In this document: piece after piece, positions 53,282-64,000 of the stretch
Position numbering within the stretch: the first letter of the stretch is position 1
How the letters are laid out: the number at the start of each line of letters is the position of its first letter
DNA from: Ciona savignyi
Lineage: Eukaryota; Chordata; Ascidiacea; Phlebobranchia; Cionidae
Assembly (NCBI GenBank): GCA_000149265.1
Contig: CH003283.1
Coordinates: forward strand, 59,280-123,279
DNA: 64,000 nucleotides
Reading direction: 5' to 3'
The notes under the pieces: generated by a model
What the model was told of the DNA's origin: nothing
Seen by the model: the letters and a program-made list of their open reading frames with translations, nothing else
Database searches by the model: none
Made by a program: the position numbers and the translations under genes

Positions 53282-56200
53282 ATGGAGGGTAAAGCATCCA
53301 TTTCATTTGGATTCAAGAAGAAAATTGAGCATAAAGTGGATGAGAGGAAGGTTGTGAAGGATTTGACTGAGGAGGGTGATGTAAAGGATTATCTGGCTCA
53401 TGTGGATGATACCAGCTTTCAAGGGAAACGTGAAAAGAAAGAAATCATTATCCCACTGATATCTAAAAATCGGTAATTAGGCCTACCAATTTGTGAGCAT
53501 TTAATCAAAAGTGACTATGGTTCTGTTATGTAACCAAAATGTCACTGTCACGAATACAAATATATGATAAAAAACCCTCAAATGCATTATGCACAGTGTG
53601 TAAATATTTTATGTTATGTGGAACATGTTTAATATAAATTAAGTTTGGGTTTTGTAATGATCACCCAAAAAAAACAATTTAACAAAGTTTTATTAGTTAC
53701 CCACGAGGATATAAATAAACCAACCACCCACACACTGTAATAGCTTCAGCAACTCGACTGTGAGCATGAGGTGTCTTACGATACCCGTGGATAAAGCCTG
53801 ACTTCCCACCCACGAGGATATAAATAAACCAACCACCCACACACTGTAATAGCTTCAGCAACTCGACTGTGAGCATGAGGTGTCTTACGATACCCGTGGA
53901 TAAAGCCTGACTTCCCACCCACGAGGATATAAATGAGTGGATAATATTTTAGAATGGATAATATTGCAGAAACTTTAATCATCACACACTCTGATCATAT
54001 AAAACTTGTTTCTTCCTAAAAAGTGTGATCGCAACTTATATTTTTTTGTGTAGATTCAACGTTTATTTGCAGTTGCTCATTAATAGTAGTAAAACAATCC
54101 CTTATACCTGAGTCCTGACCATAACCTTGCTTGGTGTGCAACACAGCATCATCAAACCATGTTAAAATATGCAAAGATGCACCAAACACCACAATTTGTT
54201 GTGATCATCATACAACCCACCCAGGTATACGTTGCCCCAACCTGACAAACCCGATATGAAGTTGGATGGGGTGGATGCAGCTGCCGCGCGTGAGATAATC
54301 GAGCAATCTGCGCAATTCATGCAACAAACATCAGATGAGCCTCCCGTGGATACGGTGGGTCATACATAGTGAACCCTAATGCTTCTAGTTGTTTTGTTAC
54401 ATTTTTTTTATTACATTTTCTTGCACAAATTAACAGTTTGAACGCAAATGAGAATTTTTCTGTTTTAAATTTCTCTATATTCTCCTAATGTGTTTATTAT
54501 GTGGTATTTAGGTGGTAGTTATATATATGTAGTTATTTAGGTGGGAATATTGAGAGGGAAGGTTATGATAGTTTTGTTTTTAATATTTATGTTGAAAGTT
54601 AACGCCCAACGTTTGTAGTTGGAAAACACGGAGGTCCCATTGTTGCTCCGCAATAAAGTGCCGGAAGGGTACGAAGATGGCGACGCACTCAACGTCTCAA
54701 TTCGTCCCGAACAGGTGAACTGGGTGTGGTGGAGATCAAGTGTTCGGTCTTTGGATATTCATGTATATCCCCATAAAACCAAGGGGGTTAACACACATGC
54801 AATCGTCATAAAACCAAGGGGGTTAACACACATGCAATCGTCATAAAACCAAGGGGGTTAACACACATGCAATCGTCAGATCACCTTGCGTCCACCGTTG
54901 CTTTACTGGATCTATTTCAGTGTGTTGTGCATGATTTACATGTTCCTTCAATTTGGTAGAACCCATTAATCCGCTAGGTTCAGGCAAAGTCCGTTAAATG
55001 CCTTGCCCAAGAAAACAACCGACTCGCTAGCCACCAGTTTCGAACCTGCATCCTTTGAACTTAAACACGCTAATATTACAGGCAAGTGTGGCTGATTATG
55101 AGGAAATCCCGGTCCAAGTGTTCGGGATGGCCATGCTGAGGGGGATGGGATGGGATCCCAGTGTTGGAATTGGAAGAACATTCAAGAAGAATACGAAGAT
55201 GCTGGAAACCACTGTTCGACCTAAGGGGTTGGGGCTTGGGGCAAGTGCGCCCCATGCTAATGGGGGGAAGCACCCTGATGGTGGGGGTCCTTTGGAAGTG
55301 AAGAAAGGGGGGTTTGTGCTGGTTTTGTCGGGGTCGCATAAACAAAAGTACGGGGTGGTAGGAGGGGTGGACCATGACAACGCGCAGTGTGTCGTCACTT
55401 TTGCACTGGGGGGGACCGCCACTGTTGGACAATTTGCGTTGAAACCTGTTGAGAAGTCGGAGTACATGAAGTATGGGGAGGAATTGCCCCGAAGCGGCCA
55501 CCAGGGGGTCGGGAGAGATCGTGGTGTGGCTGAGGGGAATCCCCAGAAACACCCCGACATTAAAACGCATCACAAACGTCGTAGCGAAAATAATTCGGTG
55601 AAATCGGTGAAAAGGTCCCGGCCAGACGCCACACGTCGTACATGGTTGCAGCCCCATCTCAGGGTGCGGATGGTGGACAACAAGTACAGGAGGGGAAAGT
55701 ATTTCCGTGAGAAGCTCGTTGTGTTGGATGTGCTGGATATTGGGGGAAGGTGCGTGTGCAAGTCCCAACAAGGTACAATCCTGGATGATGTCAGGGAAGA
55801 AATGCTTGAAACAGTTGTTCCCAAGTAAGTTCAACTATCCATGCACTCTTATAGCTCTCGACTGTGAACATTAGGTGTCTTATGATACCCGTGGATAAAG
55901 CCTGGCTTTCCACCCACGTGGATAAAGCCCTGTGCGGAATTCCCCACCCACGAGGATATAAATGAACCAACCATCCACACACTGTAATTGCTCTAGCAAC
56001 TTGACTGTGGGCATGAGGTGTCTTACGATACCCGTGGATAAAGCCTGGCTTCCCACCCACGAGGATATAAATAAACCAACCACCCACACACTGTAATAGC
56101 TCAAGCAACTCGACTGTGAGCATGAGGTGTCTTACGATACCTGTGAATAAAGCCTGGCTTCCTATTCACGAGGATATAAATGAACCAACCATCCACACAC

Positions 56201-57742
56201 TGTAATTGCTCTAGCAACTTGACTGTGGGCATGAGGTGTCTTACGATACACGTGGATAAAGCTTGGCTTCCCACCCACGAGGATATAAATGAACCAACCA
56301 TCCACACACTGTAATAACTCCAGCAACTCACTGGGGGCATGAGGTGTCTTACGATACACGTGGATAAATCCTAGCTTCCCACCCAAGAGGATACAAATGA
56401 ACCAACCATTCACACACTGTTATAGCTCCAACAACTCGACTGTGGACATGAGGTGTCTTACGGTACCCATGGATAAAGCCTGGCTTCCCACCCACGAGAA
56501 TATAAATAAACCAACCATCCACACACTCTAATAGCTCCAGCAACTCGACTGTGGGCATGAGGTGTCTTACGATATCTGTGGATAAAACCTGGCTTTCCAT
56601 CCACGAGGATATAAATGAACCAACCATCCACACACTGTAATAGCTCCAGCAACTGACTGTGGACATGAGGTGTCTTACGATACTCGTGGATAAAGCCTGG
56701 CTTCCCACCCACAAGGATATAAATGAACCAACCATGCACACACTGTAATAGATCGAGCAACTCGACTATGGGCATGAGGTGCCTTACAATACCAGTGGAT
56801 AAAGCCTGGCTTCCCACCCACGAGGATATAAATGAACCAACCATCCACACACTGTAATAGCTCCAGCAACTCGACTGTGGGTATGAGGTGTCTTACGATA
56901 CCTGTGGATAAAGCCTGGCTTCCCACCCACGAGGATATAAATGAACCAACCATCCACACACTGTAATAACTCCAGCAACTCGACTGTGGGCATGAGGTGT
57001 CTTACGATACCTGTGGATAAAGCCTGGCTTCCCACCCACGAGGATATAAATGAACCAACCATCCACACACTGTAATAGCTCCAGCAACTCGACTGTGGGT
57101 ATGAGGTGTCTTACGATACCTGTGGATAAAGCCTGGCTTCCCACCCACGAGGATATAAATGAACCAACCAGCCACACACTGTAATAGCTCCAGCAACTCG
57201 ACTGTGGGTATGAGGTGGCTTACGATACCTGTGGATAAAGCCTGGCTTCCCACCCACGAGGATATAAATGAACCAACCATCCACACACTGTAATAGCTCC
57301 AGCAACTCGACTGTGGGCATGAGGCGTCTTACGATACCTGTGGATAAAGCCTGGCTTCCCACCCACGAGGATATAAATGAACCAACCATCCACACACTGT
57401 AATAGCTCCAGCAACTCGACTGTGGGCATGAGGCGTCTTACGATACCTGTGGATAAAGCCTGGCTTCCCACCCACAAGGATATAAATGAACCAACCATCC
57501 ACACACTGTAATAGCTAGTAACATACATCATTATCCCCCATAGGTCGGTGTGTGATACTTACGTCCTGATCACGAGTCGGGGATCCAAACATGCCGGACA
57601 ACTGGCACGGATATTGGAGAAAGATCGTTCGAAATGTCGTGCCTACCTGCAGCTGCTGGCGGACCGGGACGTTTGTCTCGACCTCAGTTTCGATGATATT
57701 TGTGAATACGTCGGCGACGTAGAAGCGAACTCACATTTTTGA
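53282..57742 (+). CDS. GPKOW: GPKOW: G-patch and KOW domain spliceosomal protein, 5 exons, 452 aa
   Basis: Homologue of human GPKOW/yeast Spp2, which binds the DEAH helicase DHX16/Prp2 and activates the spliceosome in the nucleus. Exons: 53282-53472, 54225-54354, 54619-54714, 55082-55824, 57544-57742; phases close (1359 nt). The start MEGKASISFGFKKK is typical. The G-patch is FGMAMLRGMGWDPSVGIG at the start of exon 4. KOW 1 follows (GGFVLVLSGSHKQKYG), then a basic linker and the WLQPHLRVRMVDNKYRRGKYF block. KOW 2 (TYVLITSRGSKHAGQL) is in exon 5. The last residues (DDICEYVGD) match the vertebrate end. Introns 1 and 4 carry the same 109-bp tandem repeat; intron 3 carries a SINE. Confidence 0.93.
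53697..53935 (+). repeat. 109-bp tandem repeat, about 2.2 copies, GPKOW intron 1
   Basis: Same unit as the large array in intron 4 (CACCCACGAGGATATAAAT ... CACTGTAATAGCTTCAGCAA), with the two copies nearly identical to each other. Confidence 0.9.
54752..55060 (-). mobile_element. Composite SINE with 35-bp internal triplication, GPKOW intron 3
   Basis: The block ATAAAACCAAGGGGGTTAAC ... GCAATCGTC is present three times in tandem (about 54773-54878) before the copy continues normally. Confidence 0.8.
55840..57521 (+). repeat. 109-bp satellite array, about 15 copies, GPKOW intron 4
   Basis: Period 109 bp; unit begins CCCACCCACGAGGATATAAA and includes CACTGTAATAGCTCCAGCAA, TGTGGGCATGAGGTGTCTTA and GTGGATAAAGCCTGGCTTC. 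The right-hand units are most alike; the left end has deletions (near 55893). It aligns block for block with the composite SINE 3' half. Open frames on the minus strand are by-products of the repeat. Confidence 0.95.
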
Positions 57743-58673
57743 ATCTATTTTATACAATTTCTATGGTGAACTGCCGTATTCATTTCACGAATCGATGAAA
57801 TATTTGCAACACTTGTTAAATACACCATGCCTTTAAGTCTCTTCTTTTAGTTCGACCGATTAGCTATATCTCAGTGATTTAGTGCGTCGCGTTTCAGTCG
57901 AAGGGTGCGACTCGAAGCTTGTCGCTAGCTAGTCGGTTGTTTTCTTGGGCAAGACATTTAACGACATTGCCTGAACCCAGTAGAATGTCGGTTTCTACCA
58001 AATTGAAGTGTGTTAACCCTATTAACAGACATTGCCTGAACCCAGCGAATTAATGGGTTCTACCAAATTGAAGGAACGTGTCTATCATATACAACACACT
58101 GTAATATCTCCGGTAATCCGACGATGGGCGCGAGGTGATCTGACGATTGCCCGTGTGGTAACACCCTTGGTTTTTCGTTCGCGCCCATAAAAATAAATAT
58201 CTTATACTCCATTAACGTCGCCCAGCTACGAATCGCTCCGTCCTCGAATGCAGTAGTGATCATACGTCATCAGCTTCCTGTTACGTAGCAGAGACGAACA
58301 ACACCAAATCAGGACGTTCCATTGTGATGCGTGAATCAGCGCTGTTCGGTGTATTATGTCGTGCATGCTGATAGATAGTAGTTGTGTGAGATTACTCATC
58401 AGTAGCTAATTGGCATCTCGTACAAACAACTTGCTCCAATGTATATTAAGCGATGTGGAACCCGGTGATTCCAGTAGTTCAACCTAATACTTTAAATCAA
58501 TGGTCGCGCGTAATAACCGCTCATACCAGGATTTAGAATAATTGTTGAATATGAAACAGCTAATTAAAGTCTGCTAATAGATCTGTTTTACTTCCACGAT
58601 CTAATTGTTATTGGCAACTGTCTGCTAAGGGTTTAGTAAAGATCAGTATAACGATAGGAAGCTTGTATTAAAA
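57743..58673. other. Intergenic region GPKOW / LRR-TM gene
   Basis: Holds the GPKOW 3' UTR, one composite SINE copy (about 57852-58205) with an internal partial duplication of its middle section, and about 450 bp of unique DNA before the LRR gene that presumably contains its promoter. No coding segment is supported. Confidence 0.6.
57852..58205 (+). mobile_element. Composite SINE with internal duplication
   Basis: The segment CATTGCCTGAACCCAG ... ACCAAATTGAAG occurs twice (about 57965-58007 and 58027-58074). Confidence 0.75.
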
Positions 58674-61600
58674 ATGTTTGTATTACTTTGTGTGTTGACG
58701 TTGTGTGTATTGACGGAAGCGACATGTCCAGCACCGAATACTCATTGCGACTGCAGCAACGTTAGAGCAGCTGAGATAACTTGTGTTTCGCTCACCCAGT
58801 TGCCAGATGGTTTGTACAGCAACACCACCGCGCTTAACCTTGATCGCAACTTCATTGGACCGCTGCTTATCAAGCAACAGGTTGGTAACACGTTCTTTAT
58901 CGCTCGATTGTCACAGTCAGTCACATATAGAGTGAAAGTGTTGACAATACATGAAGTGACTAGTTTCTCGTGGCAACAATATGTTTGCCTGAATCCAGCG
59001 GATTAATGGGTTCTACCAAATTGAAGGAACGTGTCTATCATACACAACACACTGCAATAGCTCCGGTAACCCGACGATGGGCGCGAGGTAATCTGACGAT
59101 TGCCTGTGTGTTAACCCACTTGGTTTTCCCATTAATGGGGTTAAACATGAATATTCTATCCTATATATCCAACCAGCCAACGTTTCACGCTATTTCCATC
59201 TCCGAGCAAATTTGAACTAAGATTGTTTCGGCCCTGATTTTATTTGAACGTGAAAATGAAATAAAAAATAAATAACTCTGAAATAGCTTAACCCGACAGG
59301 GGTATTCTGGCCGACGAAGGCCGATCATTTAAATCCCGTTATTTTCACAGATTGGACGATTGGCGAATCTGTCTTTGACCGAACTTATCCTGAGCAAGAA
59401 CCAGATTGTAGCGTTGGAGGATGGTTGTTTTGATTCACTGTATTTGTTGCAAACTTTGGATCTTAGTGATAACCCGATACAAGGTATGTCCCGAATATGA
59501 TGCGACATGTACACAAGATATTCCGTGTAATGACGCAAGTCTACTGGCAAAGCAAACTTATGTTGAACCCTACGTGCGGATGTTTATGCCTGAACCGACA
59601 TACTCGTTTCTCGTTACCGGGTTAGGTTTCGAAACTATGATTGTGTCGTTACTGAGATATTAAATTTTTTTATATGAATTGGTCGTGATTACCAATCGTC
59701 CACACTACCGTCCACCCGACAGAGGATCGTTTTTGTTTTAGGATAATGATATTCATGTTTATCACCGTAAATGGAAAAAGCAAGGGGGTTATCACACGGG
59801 CAATCGTCAGATCACCTCGCGCCCATCGTCGGGTTACCGGAGCTATTGCAGTGTATTGTGTATGACTTACACATTCCTTCAATTTACTAGAACCTATTAA
59901 TATGCTGGGTTCAGGGTTTTAGGCTCATTGCAAAACAATATCAAATAAGATTTAATCCACACACACATAATATTATCCACAAAGCCAACTCACTTTAACC
60001 CTTCATCCCTGTGCAGCATTATCCGACCTGTCGTTCCGCGGGCTGAAGAAACTTAAATATTTATTCATGAGCAATACCAAGATGGCGGCGCTGCCAACCC
60101 GAGCCTTCGAGAACCTTCCAATGCTCATCGAGCTGGACTTGGAGGACGGACTCCTGCGGGAGATTGGGATCGAGTTCGTGTCTCTTTGGCGCCTCGCTAC
60201 CCTCATGTTGGCAAGGAACAAAGTAACGACAACTTTTATCTTCATTTTACTTATAATTATGATTATACGCGTGTGAACCCCCTTGGTTTTCTCGTTCAAC
60301 TGAAAGGTTGCAGGTTTGAAACTTGTCGCTAGCTAGTTGGTTGTGTTCTTGGGCAAGGCACTGAACGGACATTGTCTTAACCCAGCGGATTAATAGGTTG
60401 TGCTAATTTGAAGGAACGTCTACTCTAGAATATACACAACACACTGCGATAGCTCCGGTAACCCGACGGTGGGCGCAAGGTGATCTGACGATTGCCCGTG
60501 TGTTAAACCCCATAGGTTTTCCCATTCACGGGGGTAAACATAAATATCCTTTTTGGTTTCAAAACAATTCAATCCATCAGCTTAGTCGAAATTAATTTCA
60601 GCCCAACAGCATAATCACTTAGCCGACTACACAGTTAATGTTATTAAGGGTAAAACTTCAAAACAATAAGAAATATGTTGTGATATCCATCACCACTATA
60701 TATCACAAGTACTGCTAAAATATATAATAATAAGCCCATCAAACCAATGCATATGGTGGAACTTTATAAAAACAACCATTAATGAGCATATGTTGTCAAT
60801 AGAAATCAAATATCGTTTTACATGATGACAGGTAATAGCAAAATAGCTAGTGATGTTAGGTAAATCGACGGTGGCCACGAGGTTTAATAAACTCTAATGT
60901 TTTCGCAACATGGAATGCTGGTTGTGTTTTGATAACATGTGAATATGCCAACCGATTTTCTATGCGTTTCGGTGTTATTTTTGTTCTTTTATTGCAATAT
61001 TTGGTTCTACACAAGTTTCTATGGTGTGTTCCGCGTAATTGATTCTTTCACTGAGTTGGTTTTACGCTGTACAATCAGCTACTCATTTGTTATAATTAGA
61101 TATGAAACATAAATGAATCGACATCCAACCTTTCATAAACTAATGAAATAATACCCCTTATTACGTCACAAGTGACACATTGTTACATCACAGATCAACC
61201 AGATAGATAGAGCCGCGTTCGCGGGGCTAGGAAGCCTCACTCACTTGTCATTGTTCGGTAACAAACTTCAGATTCCACAATCGGCGTGGTTCCGCGACCT
61301 AGTGCGTAACAATGGAACGCTCGAGCTGGACCGAAGGTTCAACGGGGCCACGGTGTACCCCAACCCCTGGCTCTGCTGCCCACAAGCGGCCATATATTAC
61401 CACTACCTGAGCCAGCAATCTCGGAATCTACGAAGTTACGACCAGTTGAACATAGTTTGTTCGTGGCCTGTTCACCTCTCAGGTCGCTTGCTTTCCTCGC
61501 TGAGTGAGATTGAGTTGAACCTGGTCCCATGCGCCAACTTTACCACCAGCACCACGACCCTCCCGTTCACCACAACCACCACCACTACAACCAGTGAGTT

Positions 61601-63628
61601 AATTAGTTTGGAGTGGTTTTGAAAGTATTGGGATGTATGCAGTGATGGGATTGAAAATTTTAAGAACAGGTTCTCTTTTGTATCGTACTTACCAACAACA
61701 TGTTTTCTAAAAAAGTCTAAGGTCTATAAAAAAGCAAGAATCGGATCGGTGATTATCCCGAAGTTCCAAGAACGGGTTCGACCGAACCCATGCGAACCTC
61801 TTGAATCCCATCACTGGGTGTATTTATTCACGTGGTTTAAGTACAAGCTTCGACCTCTGGTTGATTAGCTTGGTCGGTTAGTACTTTAAGGATTGTAGGT
61901 TCGAAACTGATCGCCAGCTAGTTGGTTGTGTCCTTGGGCATGGCACTTTAATGGACATTGCCTGAACCCAGTGGGAATAATGGGTTCTACTAAATTGATG
62001 GAACATGTGAATCATATACAACACACTGCAATAGCTATACGGTAACCCGACGGTGGACGCGAGGTGATCTGACGATTACCCGTGTGTTAACCCCCCTGGT
62101 TTCCCACCTACAGGGGTAAACATAAATAACCTATACAGCCAATATTGTAGTAACCCTCAACCACCACCAGGTGCAACAGAGAGCCGGGTACCAGTGATCG
62201 TGGTTCGGTCGTCCAACTTCATGGGACGGTTGAACGACGCCGGGGCAGCTTTCATCCTCATCTTGGTTGCCGTGCTCGCTGCTATTGTCGTCGCCTTTGT
62301 ATACTGGAAGCGAGGAAGCGGAAAGCAGTCTTCATGTGGGGGGTTCCCCACACTTGCTGTCCACCGATCTTCTGAGAGTGTGAATGTAAGTTGCCATGCC
62401 AAACCACGTAATTTTCGTTCGTATCCAGTCAAATGTGTCACATGATAGGAAAACCCCCCAGAATTACGACAATATTGTTACGTTATGGGGAACATCAAAT
62501 ATTAGTACAATGTGTCACGTGATTGATAGGCTGGTGAGCTCCACTGGTAGTGTGTTGGGTTGGTATTTGATAGACGACTAGTTCTAAACCATTCGCTAGC
62601 TAGACGGTATAGTAATTTTGGGTACGTAAAACCTATAAGTGAGGCTTTTTTACAAGGAATGTTATGAACTGCCGTGTGGGAATTTATGCCGGAACCGACA
62701 GACTTGTTTTTTTGTTACCGGGTTAGGTTTCGACCTACAAAGGGTTTGTTCCTGATATTTTAAACACTTCTATATGAATTGGTCGTGTTTACCATTCGCC
62801 CACACAACCGTTCGAACCACATTAAATACGATTTAATTCAAACACATATAATTCTTATCGACGAACGACTGTATATTTCACATTTAAGCAGGTTTGAGGC
62901 CACTTAAGTCGTTAATGGCCCACGATAGTTTACACAGTATATACAATTAGCACCGACATTAAATGGACAAGCACTTTTGTTACCTCCTTGGTTAAGCTTT
63001 AATATATCCTGCATGGTTTGCATACCGGTAAACGACGAACCAAGTGGAAAATATTGCTCGATGTCCCAGAGTATATTTTGAAAACACCGATTGCGATTTA
63101 CATAAATTTCAATTTGTTTCCACGAGAGAAACTTAGTTTTGCCCAACAGTTTTCGTTCGTCACTTGGCCCATGCTTATATAGTTGGTATATGTATCGGCC
63201 ACGCTAACCATTCGGCCACACGACCGTACCCAACGACGTTTTTTTTGTTTAAGGATCTCAGTTTCGATCCCAAGATGGGCTCGTCACTCAGTCCGTTTTT
63301 TTTGTATATGAAATTAGTATATTAATCGGTCGCGCTAACCGTTCGGCCACACGACCGTACTCAATAAGCTTATTTACAAGGCTGATTATTGCAGAGTGAA
63401 ATAAAGATTACAAGCCGCCCCTACAAGCAGGACGCCCCGGCATACGGCGCCACCTTTGACAACAAGGATCGTAACGAATACGAAGAAGCCTCGACGGAGG
63501 GCACGCGGAAGTTCTATCAAACCGGGAATGGATATTCATCGGTGGTGTCGCCCGCATACCCCCACCTAGCGGAAACAGATCAGAGCGAAGACGAAATTTG
63601 GAACTCGGAGAAACGAAAACCTCTTTGA
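58674..63628 (+). CDS. LRR single-pass membrane protein, 6 exons, 464 aa
   Basis: Type I surface protein, function unknown. Exons: 58674-58880, 59351-59483, 60017-60222, 61194-61593, 62171-62385, 63395-63628; phases close (1395 nt). A signal peptide (about 1-16) is followed by an LRRNT cap (CPAPNTHCDC...C). Then come LRRs: LTELILSKNQIVALEDGCF, LQTLDLSDNPIQ, LKYLFMSNTKMAALPTRAF, LTHLSLFGNKLQIP. An LRRCT cap (NPWLCCPQAA...C...C) precedes a Thr-rich stalk. A hydrophobic helix spans about 341-361. The roughly 103-residue tail is charged, with several Tyr. The layout resembles trophoblast glycoprotein or slitrk-type receptors, but I cannot assign an orthologue. Confidence 0.85.
58985..59162 (+). 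mobile_element. Composite SINE, 5' truncated, LRR-TM intron 1
   Basis: Starts TTGCCTGAATCCAGCGG and ends ATGAATATTCTATCC. Confidence 0.75.
60285..60554 (+). mobile_element. Composite SINE, LRR-TM intron 3
   Basis: Forward copy; just before it (60262-60290) lies a stray 3' piece of the same family. Confidence 0.75.
61640..61816. mobile_element. hAT-like MITE, 177 bp, LRR-TM intron 4
   Basis: Inverted termini CAGTGATGGGATTGAA and TTGAATCCCATCACTG (15 of 16 matching). Flanks GATGTATG / GGTGTATT agree at 6 of 8 positions, a decayed 8-bp duplication. A second internal inverted motif is present (AACAGGTTC / GAACGGGTTC). Confidence 0.75.
61855..62134 (+). mobile_element. Composite SINE, LRR-TM intron 4
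   Basis: Forward copy with a shortened head (GGTTAGTACTTTAAGG); it lies 40 bp before exon 62171-62385. Confidence 0.75.
63172..63360 (-). mobile_element. Two copies of the second tRNA-like SINE, LRR-TM intron 5
   Basis: A head-only copy (63172-63230) and a full copy (63254-63360), both reverse, again placed just before a 3' splice site (exon at 63395). Confidence 0.7.
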
Positions 63629-64000
63629 TCGGCGGATGAGCTGAAGCAAGTTGTATAAACGGGTGCCTCTAAATACTACAGGAGCGCTTGGACCGCTTGG
63701 ATCGCTTAGATTGCTATGGAAAGTTATTCTAACCCTGTCCCAAACACTAATCTCAACCCCAGAACTAACTTTAACCCCAACCCTAACATTAATATCATGG
63801 CTTTTGTAATAACGAAGTATAGTAAGCGATCCATGCGATCCTAGCGATCCAAGCGATTCAAGCGCTACATGCGATCCTAGCGATCCTGTAGTATTTAGAG
63901 GTACCGTTATAAACGACGACAATTTCTTTTGCTTGGTGGACAAGACAACACCACATTATTTTGACTTTTTTTATAACTCGGTGATTTATTATAAAAATAG
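63629..64000. other. 3' flank of LRR-TM gene
   Basis: Immediately after the stop lies a 244-bp terminal-inverted-repeat element (63662-63905), probably within the 3' UTR. The last 95 bp are AT-rich with no gene. Confidence 0.6.
63662..63905. mobile_element. TIR element of the GGTRCCTCTAAATACTACAGG family, copy 2
   Basis: 244 bp, the same termini as the copy at 23664, with more AAGCGATCC-like units on the right. TATAAACG occurs directly left of it and 2 bp right of it, a possible 8-bp target duplication. Sits 34 bp after the LRR-TM stop codon. Confidence 0.75.

Noticed and set aside
55076..55834. 252-codon minus-strand open frame
   Set aside because: Exact antisense of GPKOW exon 4, whose sense frame has clear G-patch and KOW homology; Gly/Pro-rich codon use opens the reverse frame.
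55791..57531. Many overlapping minus-strand open frames of about 94-130 codons at 109-bp steps
   Set aside because: By-products of the 109-bp satellite. The period is not a multiple of 3, so the frame changes every unit; no conserved protein is implied.

Overview
This is a window of a chordate nuclear genome, most probably a tunicate of the genus Ciona. Genes are protein coding with short GT-AG introns and vertebrate-like proteins. About 50 copies of a composite tRNA-derived SINE resemble what I recall of Ciona Cics-1, and a tight run of same-strand, mostly intronless housekeeping genes looks like a tunicate spliced-leader operon. The species was not checked against any database.

Layout. (1) 1-38551, plus strand: the 3' three fifths of a ryanodine receptor gene. 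I could chain 68 exons, all phase-compatible, giving 9186 nt (3061 codons and a stop). They run from the central solenoid through the RyR repeats, calmodulin-binding segment, EF hands, pore and C-terminal zinc finger. The 5' part lies left of the window. (2) 39245-43385, minus: a complete 10-exon FBXO16 orthologue (375 aa), converging on the RyR 3' end. (3) 45857-49953, minus: a 10-exon gene for a 299-aa protein with a bHLH-like domain that I cannot assign to a family. (4) 51094-57742, plus: MRPS18C, LRRC42, MED10 and GPKOW, head to tail with gaps of 243, 84 and 19 bp; the first three have no introns. (5) 58674-63628, plus: a 6-exon LRR single-pass membrane protein (464 aa).

Repeats fill much of the introns and intergenic DNA: the composite SINE, a second tRNA-like SINE, three related elements ending in an ACTAAACTAA-type tail, three non-LTR retrotransposon 3' ends, and several MITEs with terminal inverted repeats, one with a perfect 8-bp target duplication. 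Two tandem arrays (28 x 21 bp in RyR, about 15 x 109 bp in GPKOW) appear to have grown out of pieces of the composite SINE.

The most unusual signal is that many local tandem duplications in RyR include a splice site. Eight exon boundaries have a second copy of their donor or acceptor nearby. At 11285-11356 the donor is repeated four times in an 18-bp, in-frame array. No prokaryotic, viral or toxin gene was seen. The genes have unrelated functions (Ca2+ release, ubiquitin ligation, transcription, mitochondrial translation, splicing, cell surface); only the four-gene cluster is likely to be co-expressed.
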